Source of the DNA: Erigeron canadensis
Lineage: Eukaryota > Streptophyta > Magnoliopsida > Asterales > Asteraceae
NCBI RefSeq assembly: GCF_010389155.1
Contig: NC_057768.1
Span: 43,379,633-43,443,632, forward strand
DNA length: 64,000 nucleotides
Reading direction: 5' to 3'
The notes under the pieces were generated by a model. It had not been told where the DNA came from. It searched no databases and saw only the letters and a program-made list of their open reading frames with translations. Both the position numbers and the translations under genes were made by a program. This document shows, piece after piece, positions 23,278 to 33,482 of this stretch; the stretch's first letter is position 1; every line of letters starts with the position of its first letter.

Positions 23278-25836
23278 ATGGCGGCACCACTAATGTCACT
23301 CCCTCTAACCACACCCACCATTTCTCATCACCCACAACCACAACCTCCAACACTATCTTTCACAACAATCAAACCACCATCATCATCATTATCATCATCA
23401 TCATCATCATCATCATCTTTATCTAACAGTAGTAGTAGTAACTATTCTTCAGATGGGTTTTTCAAAGCAAGATTTGGGTCTTCTTCAGTTTTAAGAGGAG
23501 GTGGAGCTGCTGGTGTTTTGGAAAGGCCTGCCTTAGATCAATCTCAGTTTGACCCTGCTACTCAACTCCAAGAAGGTATATTATTTAGCTCAATTTCGAA
23601 TCTTTTCTACTTTTATTTGTAATCTTTTTTCATGAAATTCCAAAAAGTTCATTAATTTATGTGTGATATTTATGGATAAAGGAAATTAGTGTCTTACATG
23701 TAATCTATTTATCACCATAATCCTATTACAAAAAATCTGAATAATAAGAATAGGGTAAGGGCTATGGTTAGCAAGCAGTAAAATTTTGTATATATAGATA
23801 AACTTCCCCTATACATAAGTTTTTAACAGCAATTTTAGAGTTTTAACCATGGACTGAAGGACTATGGTTAGCAAAAATTTATAAAGGGTATTGGCATAAT
23901 ATATTTCCTGCCCCCATTTCCTTAAACGGTAAATAAACTAGGCTCAAAAAATGTTTTTTTTAATCATGAGAGAAAGGTACCTGCGCCTTGCGACTGTGAT
24001 GGAGGTGATGGCGGGGTGGTGATGTAATGGCGGTGGCGGTGATGGGGTGATCCACCTGATGGGCTTCGCCCTTAGCCCTACAGGCTCCACCCTCGGATTT
24101 AAAAATTTGTCGAAAGTATATCGAATGACATCTCTAATGAAAGACCATGAAATCTTAAGAACACCCATATAATTTTTTTTATAATATATCGATGTATGGT
24201 TTTTGAGATAAAAATTTTTGATTGAATTAGGGGAATGAAATGATTTATGGAGGAGGGAGAAAAAAATGATTGATTGAGATTTGAGGAGAGAGAAAATGTA
24301 TTATAGTTATTTTAGGTAGATATAGAATAGATAGGGGGGCGTTTTGGGGAAGTAAATGTTGAAACTTAAAATTTAGACATGGACTATTTGCTTTATAATA
24401 TAAAGTATAGATAAGTGTTTAGATTTATGTATTTTTATAAAAAATTTGGTGACTTACATACAAATTATAAAGGAGATTAAGTATGTTACTGTGAACCTAA
24501 ATTAAAATGTTATGGTGTTTATATATGAATATGTTTTTTGATGTATTGTTTTGGTGTTGTAGGTGGAGATATTGGACGGGTTAGAGACAAGAAAAACACT
24601 GGTAGTGGAGATAGTTACAAAGTGCTTTTGATTGATGATGCACGTCATACCGAGAAGCTAGGTAACTAACTACAAGATTACATACATGAAATTTTCTTAC
24701 TTTTATATGTTAATTCTATGGTCAGATATGACACAAAGGATTTCTGCTCTAGAAAAGAGTAATCATTCAACTTTTGAGGGAAACCATGTCATTTTTCACT
24801 TACAATCTTGCTATGTATTCTTTGATCATATCTTTCAAATCTTTTCAAGTGAAGTACCTAAATATTTGTATAAATGGATTTTTTTTTAGTTAAGTTATCA
24901 AGACTTGGATAAACTCTAAGCAATCAAGAATTTGTAAAGTAGTTTCTCAACCATTTTGGGTTATAAGTTATCTAAGAGATCTCATGCTGTGTGTCAGCGT
25001 CTTTGTTACATTATACTCAGTTTATAATTCACGAGTGCTGCAATTGGTGGAATAGTGGAACTCCTTTCAATTTTCTGGCAAAGTAACATTATATTTCTGT
25101 TATATGCAGTGGTAAAAGTGTTGCCTCAGGCTGTTCCAGCTGTTACACCTGATGATGCAAGCAAACTCTTCCATGCCTCACGAGAAAATGGACTGGCTGT
25201 GGTTCTGGTTACAGTTAAGGTATGTTTTCTGTATTTATTTATTTATCTATTTATACAGGGGGAGCACAGACTAACAGATAGAAGTGGCAATTGTGACTTG
25301 TTGAGGGGTAAAGGGGTTGATCTGGGTTGTACTTTGCACCTATCGCCCTATCGGGTATGATGGGTAAACATTAAATGTTTAGCTAAAAGGAAAAAGGCTG
25401 AATTGACTGAGCCTTAGCGGGTCAAATAAGTTGAAAGTCACCCAAGGTGTGTTTAGCTTGCATAAAATCTGTTTTCTTTCATAGCTAGATGTCCGTTGGA
25501 ATAATCTAGTTTTCTTAATCCTATTCAATACATTAGTCATTCATGTAATTACAGAAAATAAAAGACAAGAAGGTGTTTGCGGTTCATTACTTCATTTCGC
25601 CCATTTTACTTGTGGCCTGACCCACTCCTATCCCCCATCTTGCCACCTCTCAAGGGTTGAAGTCACATAACTGCACTGAAACCCTATCGGCTATGCCATT
25701 GTGCTTAAAAAAATCCCATACTGATGACTTTGAACCCCCTTTTTTGTCTGAACAGGAACATGCAGAGTTCTATGCCCAGATGATGATGCGCAAAGGACTA
25801 CGATCAACAATAGAGCCAGATTCAACCACTGTATGA
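23278..25836 (+). CDS. Plastid ClpS-like Clp protease adapter, 4 exons, 195 aa
   Basis: Exons: 23278-23575, 24563-24661, 25110-25219 and 25756-25836; GT-AG, continuous frame to TGA. The N-terminal ~75 residues (Ser/Thr/Pro-rich with a long Ser run, then FKARFGSSSVLRGG) look like a chloroplast transit peptide. The ClpS fold covers about 116-190: GDSYKVLLIDDARHTEKLVV, then PAVTPDDASKLFHASRENGL, AVVLVTVKEHAEFYAQMM and a final RSTIEPDS. ClpS adapters hand N-degron substrates to the ClpC/ClpP protease in the stroma. The usual N-D-(D/N) triplet that contacts the substrate N-terminus reads I-D-D here (residues 123-125), so substrate choice may differ. The start at 23278 is the first ATG; a CTCC/AC-rich leader precedes it. 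This is a ClpS paralogue rather than a plain ClpS1 by my reading. Confidence 0.8.
23965..24412. repeat. Third copy of the 22-kb repeat, inside intron 1 of the ClpS-like gene
   Basis: Begins GAGAGAAAGGTACCTGCGCC, runs through GGCTCCACCCTCGGATTT, TCGAAAGTATATCGAATGAC and TCGATGTATGGTTTTTGAG, and ends GCTTTATAATATAAAGTATAGAT. On the minus strand the end reads TCTATACTTTATATTATAAAG, like a Helitron 5' terminus. Same orientation as the left copy at 22165. Confidence 0.75.
25240..25690. repeat. Intronic GGGTCAAA-type repeat, copy 6
   Basis: In the last intron of the ClpS-like gene. Left end AGATAGAAGTGGCAATTGTG, middle GCGGGTCAAATAAGTTG and GTCACCCAAGGTGTGTTTAG, right part TTACTTGTGGCCTGACCCAC and TCTTGCCACCTCTC. 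The GTGGCAA..TTGCCAC ends suggest short terminal inverted repeats of a hAT-like MITE. Confidence 0.65.
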
Positions 25837-27542
25837 TTTTCCTATACGACTACATTTTTTGAGCTGTAGACTCGGTGAGAGCATTTGGACTTGATGAGGT
25901 GCTCTCAAAAACCAATTTTGATGGAGCCAGTAGAAATATCGCTAGCATTATATAGACATCGACGAACAACATAGTAGATGTGTAAACATGCATTCTTTCT
26001 TCGGGTTGCATATAGGCTGACACGCCTTGTCATGAAACACGACTAGTGAATGTAAAGAAGATTAAACAATAGATACTTCTAATATAATATATATGTTGTG
26101 ACTTGTGATTTATCAATCATTTTTCATTTCTTATTGACGTGTAAATGTGATTGTCAAAGATGCATCTTAAAAAGCTACCCAAAATACTTTATAAGCCAAA
26201 GGCGGTTCTTGAATTTCAGGAGGTATTTGTTTCGGTAGTGCATCAAGGCAGAAATCTAATTTCATGTCTAAAAACATTAAAAGAAAGCATCTGTCGAATT
26301 CTGCTCTTTTTATGCAGTCGTTCTTTAATCTTTCTAACTCTCAAACATGTCAAGTCTTACGTCTTAAGATACACATACACATTCAGCCAATAACTTCAAA
26401 TGTCAAATATAATGTGTACTTCAAAGTAAAACTTAAATCAACTTCTTACATCTTGGGCAAAAACATACTCTACTTGGATAAGAAAAAACATGAAAAAAAA
26501 ATGCATAACAGTTTTATTTTAACAATAGTGAATACACTACAAAGTAAGATAGAAAACGTTGGCATCTCATTTTTTCGTTTTTTTCTTGTACCCACTTCCG
26601 ATCAAACTTATTATGCCACCTTATTTTTATCTTTCTCATACCACATTTCATTATTTTATTGACAACCGACCTCTCACATTACACCTCATACTACACTACA
26701 CTTCATATAGACATATATTAAAAACACATAAAAACCACGAAAAAGACAAATGATTTGCATTGTCTATTTCTTTACGGTGTGGTAAAGTTTGTTACCAAGC
26801 TTTGTCACACCACACAAAAGGTGTTAGCGGCGGTGTTTCCGCATATCAAACTCCACTACCGCATTGAGATTCCATCGGATGCCAACTCTTTAGGCCAATC
26901 ACCCTTTTGATTTGAGTGGCTAATTAAGATGAAAGAAACGAAAACTTGTGAATTCTGTAGACGTATCAAAACTAGTTTGAAACATATGAAGGTGTAATAC
27001 ACTATTCAAATGTGATAGTTTACAATGTTGAATAAACGGTAATGTTTTTTTCTTTGTTTTAAATTAATTAATAATCTTTTTTATTTTCAAAAAACTAGCG
27101 TTGCTTATTAAAAAAAACATTAATGGAAGCTTTTTATAGTGTTTTATATTGATCAAGGGCCTATTTCTAATTTTTAAGCAAAGTATTGGAAATTCTTGTA
27201 AAACCCACACGTATATATTTGGGTCCGTCTTTATTTCTTTTCTTTTTTCTTGAAACAAAAACAGTTTACATAAAAGATTCTAACTTTAAACAAATCAATA
27301 AAAAAAGATTCCAACTTTCAGAAGAAAGATTTCCCCAATTTCAACCCCGGATCAGTTCGTTGATTATCTTGAACCCTAAATTCTGGTAATTCCCTCAATT
27401 TCTATTAATATATTATATTAATCTAATATTTTGTTTGTAGTATTATATGATGATGATATGATTGTTAAGTTTGTTGGGTAGCTTAAAGATTTGTTTTTTA
27501 AGAGAATGTTTTAATAATTCTATAGAAAAAGAAAGAACAAAA
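25837..27542. other. Intergenic, with a MITE-like patch
   Basis: AT-rich. About 26760-26900 contains GGTGTGGTAAAGTTTG, GTCACACCACAC and a GC-rich word GTTAGCGGCGGTGTTTCCGC, which looks like the end of a DNA transposon. A short leader with CAACCCCGGATCAG precedes the next gene. No gene seen. Confidence 0.35.
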
Positions 27543-29083
27543 ATGGAAGAAAAGAGGAAATTGCCATCATGGATGATGGGTGTGAAAAAGGATGAAAATA
27601 ATAGTAGTAATAATAATAGTGTGAGTAAAGCCCTTGATTTGGATGATGTTGTGAATAAGGATGAGGATGTGAGTAAATTTGTAAAGCCCAAGGCGAAACG
27701 TGTAGTCCCCCGGAAAAAGTTTAGTAATGAGAAAGCAGTTTTAGTTAAATGTGAAACGAAGCGGAAGAAAAGAGGGCTTGTTGAGGAGGATGTGATTGAA
27801 TGCGACGGTTTCGAGGGAGGAGGAGTTGTTGAACGGAGAAAGCATGGATGGGTGGGGAGGAAAGGCGGGGACAATGGGGCGGTAGGGGGAAAGGAAGATG
27901 AAAGGTGTGAGTTTGATGGTGGGAACGAAGATAAAGATTTGTACCCTTCTTGTGGCGAAGAGGATGATGATGTTGATGTTGATTTGACAATGGAGGATCT
28001 TTTAAGCATTGCAAAAGAGGTATATTTATTTTTAGTTACATGTTAACTTAGAGATTTAGAGGGTGTTTGGATTTGTGGTTTGGAACTCACTATTGTGTTA
28101 TTGAGACTTGTGGTCACAGTTTTTGGTATTCAGTGTTTGGTTTAACAAATTCTATTTCTGAATATTTGAATATTTAGGAGTCAAATGATCAGTTTGTAAT
28201 GCTTGGATAAACAGTTTCAGCTTTTGTTTATGTGATTATGGGTCAATCAGTTAGTTTTGAATAGACAGACTGGTTCCTGAAGTGTAAAGTTATACTGCCT
28301 AGTTACGCCTCTGATAACTGAGCTTTTTACTCCAATTTAACAAAGCGATTTCTATTTCCACAATTATGTTGTGTTTGGTCATTTTTTATGTATAAATTTG
28401 TTATTCATTACGTACTCAGAATTTGCCAAATGCTCACACAGTTAAGTTTCTGATTATTACAACTTCTGCAGTTAAAGAATACGATTATCTTCAATAGCCC
28501 ATTTAAGTGATTATCTAATACAGTAATGGTTATTCAAAAAGTCACATGATCACCTCTAAGTTCCAAAACGCACACTTTGTCATTCCCAAGTCCGTAGAAT
28601 CTCCAGCTATCACAAAGTCATGCTTTTTAGTACCTTTTATTGCAGTTTGTTGAAAATGACAAGAGAGATTTGAGTCAAAAGAAGCGAGCAGAAGAACACT
28701 GCAAATTAAAAAGTGATGCTTTATATACTTCTTTGGATAAAACCAGAAATTCTCTTCTTGCCTCTCAAGATACTACATCACACATGCATGAAGAAACAAC
28801 TTCGCATCATGATTGCGTTGAGAATACAGCGAGTGAAGTTACATTACCTGATTTCCAAATGACTGAGGATTCAACACAGGACATGCTCAATCTGTTTTTG
28901 GGGCCTTTACTTATGAAGCCGATAGCAAAAGAAGACCCTCGCCCAGTTAAAAATATAAGTATATCCCATGAAATCAAGAATCAACTAAACGAAGCAGTTA
29001 TCAGTGATAAACCAGTCACTGTGACAAAGAAGAAAAGCAGGCTTAGAGAAGCAGTAGCCATGCTTCTGGATTGTGAAACATAG
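27543..29083 (+). CDS. Acidic unknown protein with N-terminal Ku-binding-like motif, 2 exons, 304 aa
   Basis: Exon 1 27543-28019 (159 codons) and exon 2 28646-29083 (145 codons plus TAG), GT-AG, phase 0. The N-terminus MEEKRKLPSWMMGV matches the APLF-type Ku-binding consensus (basic-x-x-L-P-x-W-M). An acidic run (GEEDDDVDVD) at 143-150 leads into LTMEDLLSIAKEFVENDK across the splice junction, a predicted amphipathic helix. The C-terminal half is Ser/Thr-rich and hydrophilic with a basic segment (VTKKKSRLREAVAMLL) near the end. The layout (Ku motif, short helix, acidic stretch) recalls CYREN/MRI, a small vertebrate Ku partner, but I see no certain homology. Likely nuclear because of several basic clusters (KPKAKR, KRKKR). 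Function is not established. A decayed copy of exon 2 follows at 29995. Confidence 0.75.
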
Positions 29084-29994
29084 TAAACTCAATGGCAAAC
29101 AGGTATAGATATTGTACTGGAGTCTGAAGTTCTCATCCTGTATATATGTACAACTTCATTCTTCGAATATTTTTATGTGATTTTGTAAACCTTTCAAAAG
29201 TCTTATAAATCTTGCCAAGCTTTTTAAATTTGTAAATATGAGCAAAACAACATACATGAAGTATTCTGTATCTTGGTATTTCTCAACAAAAAAGCAAGTG
29301 GACTTTGGGTACTTCTCGTTCTTTCATTAACTTTGGATACTCGCTCTTCTCTTCAGGAGCTTTTCATCTTCAAAACTCTGGAATAACATAATATATAGGT
29401 GAAGTGATGTCTGTTGATGAAATCATCTTTTAATACTTCTTTTATAAGACAAAAAACTATAAATTATCAAATTCACATCTGTATTACAATCTACACCGAG
29501 CTTAAATCTCGTTCGCCATATATTCATAGATGACTCCGTCAGAAAGTGTAATCGTATTTTTGGGATAATATAGTGTTATATTGTGGAAATTTGAAAAAGG
29601 TCACTAATTTTACTGGCTCAGGAAATAAGCCTTCAGCAACAATTATCAATTTGGTAACTCCCAGGTAAAGTGTCCTGTATGTATAATTTATTGTTCGTTA
29701 TTTGTAATTAAATATGGTTTAAGCCGAATTGCAAACTTGCAGTTTAATAGTAGTTTATTGCTTAAAAACATAGATTCGAGTGTCTGTCTTTGTGATTCTT
29801 AGCTGTGCAATTTCATATTTCCTTCAAACCTATATATTACCATAATGTCTTTGAGTGGGTTTGACAACAGGAGTCTGTATATGTAAATCTTTTGTTGCAC
29901 TATAACATACTGCAATAATTATGGATGATTGTTCAATTTGTTACACTAATTCAAGAGGAGTAGATAATAAAGCCTGCTTTTTTCATATTTATTA
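29084..29994. other. 3' flank between the gene and its decayed exon copy
   Basis: AT-rich 3'-UTR-like sequence. No gene seen. Confidence 0.4.
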
Positions 29995-30365
29995 TTGCAG
30001 TTTGTTGAAAGTTGAAACAAGAGTGATATGGGTCAAAAGAAGGCATCAGAAGGATACTGCAAATCAAAAAGTAAATCCTCATGCATTTCTTCATCAAATA
30101 CCGGAAGTTCTCTCATTGCTCCTCAAGATTCCACTTCCAGATCACACATGTATGAATAAATGTTTCTCATCATGTTTTCATTGAGAATACCAGTAAAGGT
30201 ACATTACCATATGGAACTGATAGGAAAAAAAGAGCCCTTCTCAATCAAGGTTATGAATATTCCTCGTGAATTAGAGAAGCAACTACATAATGCTGTTATA
30301 GCCAGTTCACCATGACAAAGAAGCAAAGGAACCTCAGGGATGCAGTAGTCATGCTTCTTTACTGA
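29995..30365 (+). pseudogene. Decayed duplicate of exon 2 of the 27.5-kb gene
   Basis: The splice acceptor and first codons are preserved (TTATTGCAGTTTGTTGAAA at 29993, as at 28639). Then matching words follow in order: AAAAGAAG, GATACTGCAAATCAAAAAGT, CTCCTCAAGAT, ATCACACATG.ATGAA, TGAGAATAC.., GATAGGAAAA and AGCAACTA..TGC.GTTAT, ending CAGTAGTCATGCTTCTTTACTGA. The frame is broken by stops and small indels. No copy of exon 1 is visible, so it is a partial tandem duplication. It could serve as an alternative last exon only in part. Confidence 0.85.
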
Positions 30366-30719
30366 GTAAGACTTTTAATCTTTTTTCATAAGATCAATAT
30401 TATAGTGGCTTCAATAAAAAAAATTAATTTCAGAAATATATAGATTTGATCCTTTCTTTTATGCTTGAATTGAATATCAAGCAGAAGGTATATACATGCT
30501 CTTCTAAGGAGTGTACGCTTGTGTTATTTAGTGATTATATATTTGTATCTTGTAGCTAAGTATTGATATTTTCAACCACTATATAAATTTTTAGAAATTA
30601 TAGTAGAATAACCTACATGATGTATTCCTGTATTAAAACAGTAGCTAAAATGTGAAATCTTTGCTATTGAAATGTTGTAGTTTATAGTTCTTGTAATGTG
30701 AGTCTCTTGTAATGTATAC

Positions 30720-30768
30720 CACACACACACACATATACTCTCTCTCACACACACACGTGTGTGTGTGT
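30720..30768. repeat. Palindromic (AC)n/(CT)n/(GT)n microsatellite
   Basis: ACACACACACACA, then TATACTCTCTCTC, then ACACACACAC followed by GTGTGTGTGTGTGC. The AC and GT blocks are adjacent and would pair as a short hairpin. Confidence 0.85.
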
Positions 30769-31024
30769 GCACAGAGTTTTCACCTGTAATCATGTTCATT
30801 CAATTGCCTGCATCATCAATCATCTCCATTAAAACCAGTCCCTAAGTTCGTGCCTAGTTTATAAATTCGGATAACAAGTATTTGGTGGTCAAATAAATGA
30901 ATGTATGGGTGTTTTATTACTTGCTAAAAGTTCAATATAATATCCTTTCTTGGATTAAAGCATAGACAACTCATTTTTAGTTTTTTTGGAGCAGAATGAA
31001 TTTAATCTGAGAATATTATGAACT

Positions 31025-31431
31025 TCAAGCTGAAGGTGGTGGACCCATGTCGTAGCTACGAGTACGGCTGATTTTTGGTGGCGGTGGAGCTGAAATTGTT
31101 CTCAGCGTTCTCCGATTCTTTGAAGCCGCAAATTTCTGTTGCCAAAACTGAACCAACTTTCTTGTTCTTTGGGTACATTCGGAATCAGTATCTATATGCA
31201 CATAACAAAGTTAAGTTGCAAGTTTTGTAATTGGTTTTTATACAACGCCCATTACTTCAAGAATGACTGATAGTTTGCAATGAAGTTACGATTATAATAG
31301 CTAAAGAATTGATTCACCCTATTGATAAATAATTGCTTACCTGAATCGACTGGATTGGCATGATGATGATCAAGCATCAATAGAAAGACAAACACTAAAG
31401 TTATCAGTGGTTTTGCAGATAATTTATACAT
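31025..31431 (-). CDS. Small secreted peptide precursor, paralogue P1, 2 exons, 85 aa
   Basis: Exon 1 31431-31341 (30 codons plus 1 nt) and exon 2 31191-31025 to TGA. A signal peptide covers about 1-26 (MYKLSAKPLITLVFVFLLML then DHHHAN). The mature region is basic: RTRKLVQFWQQKF, NRRTLRTISAPPPPKIS, and a Pro-rich end MGPPPSA. A single Cys (in SECT) argues against a disulfide-rich peptide. Two paralogues at 40 and 44 kb have the same length, intron position and phase, and share the (K/R)-LRTI-x-APP-x-P core. I do not recognise the family. The layout (signal peptide, variable spacer, conserved Pro-rich C-terminus) is that of a post-translationally processed signalling peptide. The C-terminus of P1 differs most (RTRSYDMGPPPSA). 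Confidence 0.8.
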
Positions 31432-31466
31432 TTTTGTTTGTTGGATCTCTCCAAAAAGCTGAACAG

Positions 31467-31494
31467 GTTGACTTATATATATGCTAAAGTCAAC
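31467..31494 (-). promoter_or_regulatory. TATA box and W-box cores of the P1 gene
   Basis: TATATATA at 31475-31482, about 45 bp above the start codon. TTGAC cores (WRKY-type) sit on both sides: one on the plus strand at 31468-31472 and one on the minus strand at 31493-31489, read as TCGTTGACTTT. P3 has the same TCGTTGACTTT word next to its TATA box. Confidence 0.6.
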
Positions 31495-32004
31495 GAGATG
31501 ATATGCATTAGGTGAATAGTTGGAAACAACATATGGTTGACATTGTTTAAATATGAAATAAAGTAGCTGGCTTTTGGTAAACTAAGGTCTCATGGTATTT
31601 CGGTGCTTATAATTATAACCTTTTCAAATATTGTTTAGAAATCGAGATGTTAAAGGTTGTAGCTTAAAGGGGTGTTTTTTTTTTTTTTTGTTAACTTAGA
31701 TACATGCCTGCTTTGCTAGTCGACTATTTTCAGGGGGGGGGGGGCTATTTTGCAGGTAGTGTTGCAGTTGAACCTTCGTGGGTATATTTTTTATCTTATA
31801 GGATTCACACTTCGTACCTTTAAGTATTTTCACTCTTACAGACCAAACTTTTACCACTAGACCAGATTTGTGAAGCTGTGGTAGGTTTTTGTTCTTTTTT
31901 TTTGGTGTGAAAACTCTATTCATATGTCATAACCCAAACCAAACGAATAGAGAACTAGATAGAATCTTGAACGTTGATCCATGATAACCAGAATTAAGAA
32001 TCAG
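31495..32004. other. Intergenic between P1 and a tandem repeat
   Basis: Contains a run of 13 T at about 31676 and a run of 10 G at 31733. A minus-strand fragment near 31790-31890 (GTAAAAGTTTGGTCTG) could be repeat-derived. No gene seen. Confidence 0.35.
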
Positions 32005-32185
32005 ACTGGTTGCCTTAGACCCTTAGTATGGTGTTGGGTCAGGCAGGTATGTGAGTTGGGTAGGTCGGTTCCAAGTATAACTTGGTAGCCTTAGACCCTT
32101 AGCATGGTGTCGGGTCAGGTGGGGATATGAGTCGGGTCAGGCAGGGATGTGAGTTGAGTAGGTCGGTTACAAGTATAACTTGAAC
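32005..32185. repeat. Two-copy tandem repeat of 75-95 bp
   Basis: GCCTTAGACCCTTAGTATGG..GAGTTGGGTAGGTCGGTT and AAGTATAACTT at 32010-32085 recur as GCCTTAGACCCTTAGCATGG..GAGTTGAGTAGGTCGGTT and AAGTATAACTT at 32090-32182. The second copy has an extra internal duplication of GTCGGGTCAGG. Confidence 0.85.
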
Positions 32186-32647
32186 CCGTGCGATTAATAC
32201 GAAATTTGATATACTAAAATAAACCCGTGCGAGCCACATGTCAGAAAAAAATGTTGTAATAATAGTGAGTCAAGATGTATTTTACTTATGAAAACTTTAT
32301 ATCAAAACAAAAGACTACAAATATTTTTGATGTGACAAATTAACTAAAGAACAAAAATACAAACAAAAAAAGATAAACGAAATACACACATTAAAAACCT
32401 GTAAACCTACGTATACATACATTTTTGCCTAGTATACATGTAAAAAAAAACATGGACACACATTAAAAACTTACGTATATATTTATATTTATAAAACTTT
32501 GTCTAGTATATATCTAAAAAAAATCATGTATATATAACCCATTTATGGAAATGGGTATCAACAGATGTCGCATGGAGACAATACTAAACTAATTGATGTT
32601 ACAAATTTCTGGCCGACTCAACTACGAGTATTACGAGTATAATATAA

Positions 32648-33017
32648 CTAGCCTTGTACCCGTACAATGCGGCGAGACATAAGGAAAAAAAGCTAATTAA
32701 GTACTGGTACCATATTATTACATGAATGTATGATTCAACTCAAGTGTTTCTTACTTCGGTTGAAAGTGCAAACCGCCGTTGTTGTTTTTGAGTGAGCGTT
32801 TTTTATGTTGATTGATTATTAAATCCAGTAACGCATGTAAGTTTTTTTGGTATACTATGTGAGCAGGGAAGGGAAGAGGCACGCGTAAGATTTTTTTTTA
32901 AGGGTATTTTTGGAATTTCAGGGATAAAGTGTTTGATGATAGTATATATTAAAAGGGTAAATTAGATATTTTAAAGGTAGATTGTTAAATTTTAGAGGGT
33001 TAGTTTGTTTATATAGA
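32648..33017 (-). mobile_element. Mini-Helitron-like element, about 370 bp
   Basis: On the minus strand it starts TCTATATAAACAAACTAACC (33017-32998) after a host A and ends with the GC-rich word CGCATTGTACGGGTACAAGG followed by CTAG (32651-32648) and a host T. A TC 5' end, a GC-rich subterminal palindrome and a CTAG 3' end inserted between A and T are the Helitron signature. No coding capacity. Confidence 0.7.
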
Positions 33018-33450
33018 TACGAGATAGGTACCCGCGCAATGCGGCAACAGACGGTGCTAGTGGCGGTGGTGTTAACGATGTGATTATTAATTTTAAAGTA
33101 ATAGATGTAAATGGTAATGTAGTTATTTTATGGTTAAGAGATGTATATTTTGTAAATAACTTTATTAAAAATATAATAGAGATATTAGGTGGAAATATTT
33201 AAATTAATTAATAAATGAGATAGATAGTTTGGAAAAATATGGGTGTAAAATATTTTAAGAATATATTGGATAGATTTGGTGTGTGAGTTAGGAATGTGTT
33301 AAAAATTAAGGTTAGTTTGTTTATTAATATAGTATAGATATAGATTTAGGAATAAAGGGTTTGGTGGTAGTGTAAATTAAAAGGGTAAAATAGAAATTTT
33401 AAAGGTAGAGTGTTTAATTTGGGAGGAGGGTAGTTTGTTTATATAGGGAG
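33018..33450 (-). repeat. Two further, truncated Helitron-like copies abutting the previous one
   Basis: GATAGGTACCCGCGCAATGCGG at 33024 starts a second copy ending at TATAGTATAGATATAG (33332-33345), which on the minus strand reads TCTATACTATATTAATAAAC. A third, truncated copy (33350-33450) repeats the 5' region: GGTAGTGTAAATTAAAAGGG, TTTTAAAGGTAGAGTG and TTAGTTTG-like GTAGTTTGTTTATATAG. The right-hand copies lack a clean CTAG end. Confidence 0.55.
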
Positions 33451-33482
33451 TATTGACTATAGATAAGTACGTGCATGTTGAA

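Noticed and set aside
27443..28014. Antisense frames of 188 and 89 codons over the Ku-motif gene
   Set aside because: Shadows of exon 1; codon composition is that of the reverse strand.
30720..30768. Possible CRISPR-like or regulatory repeat
   Set aside because: Simple AC/GT microsatellite; CRISPR arrays do not occur in plant nuclear DNA.
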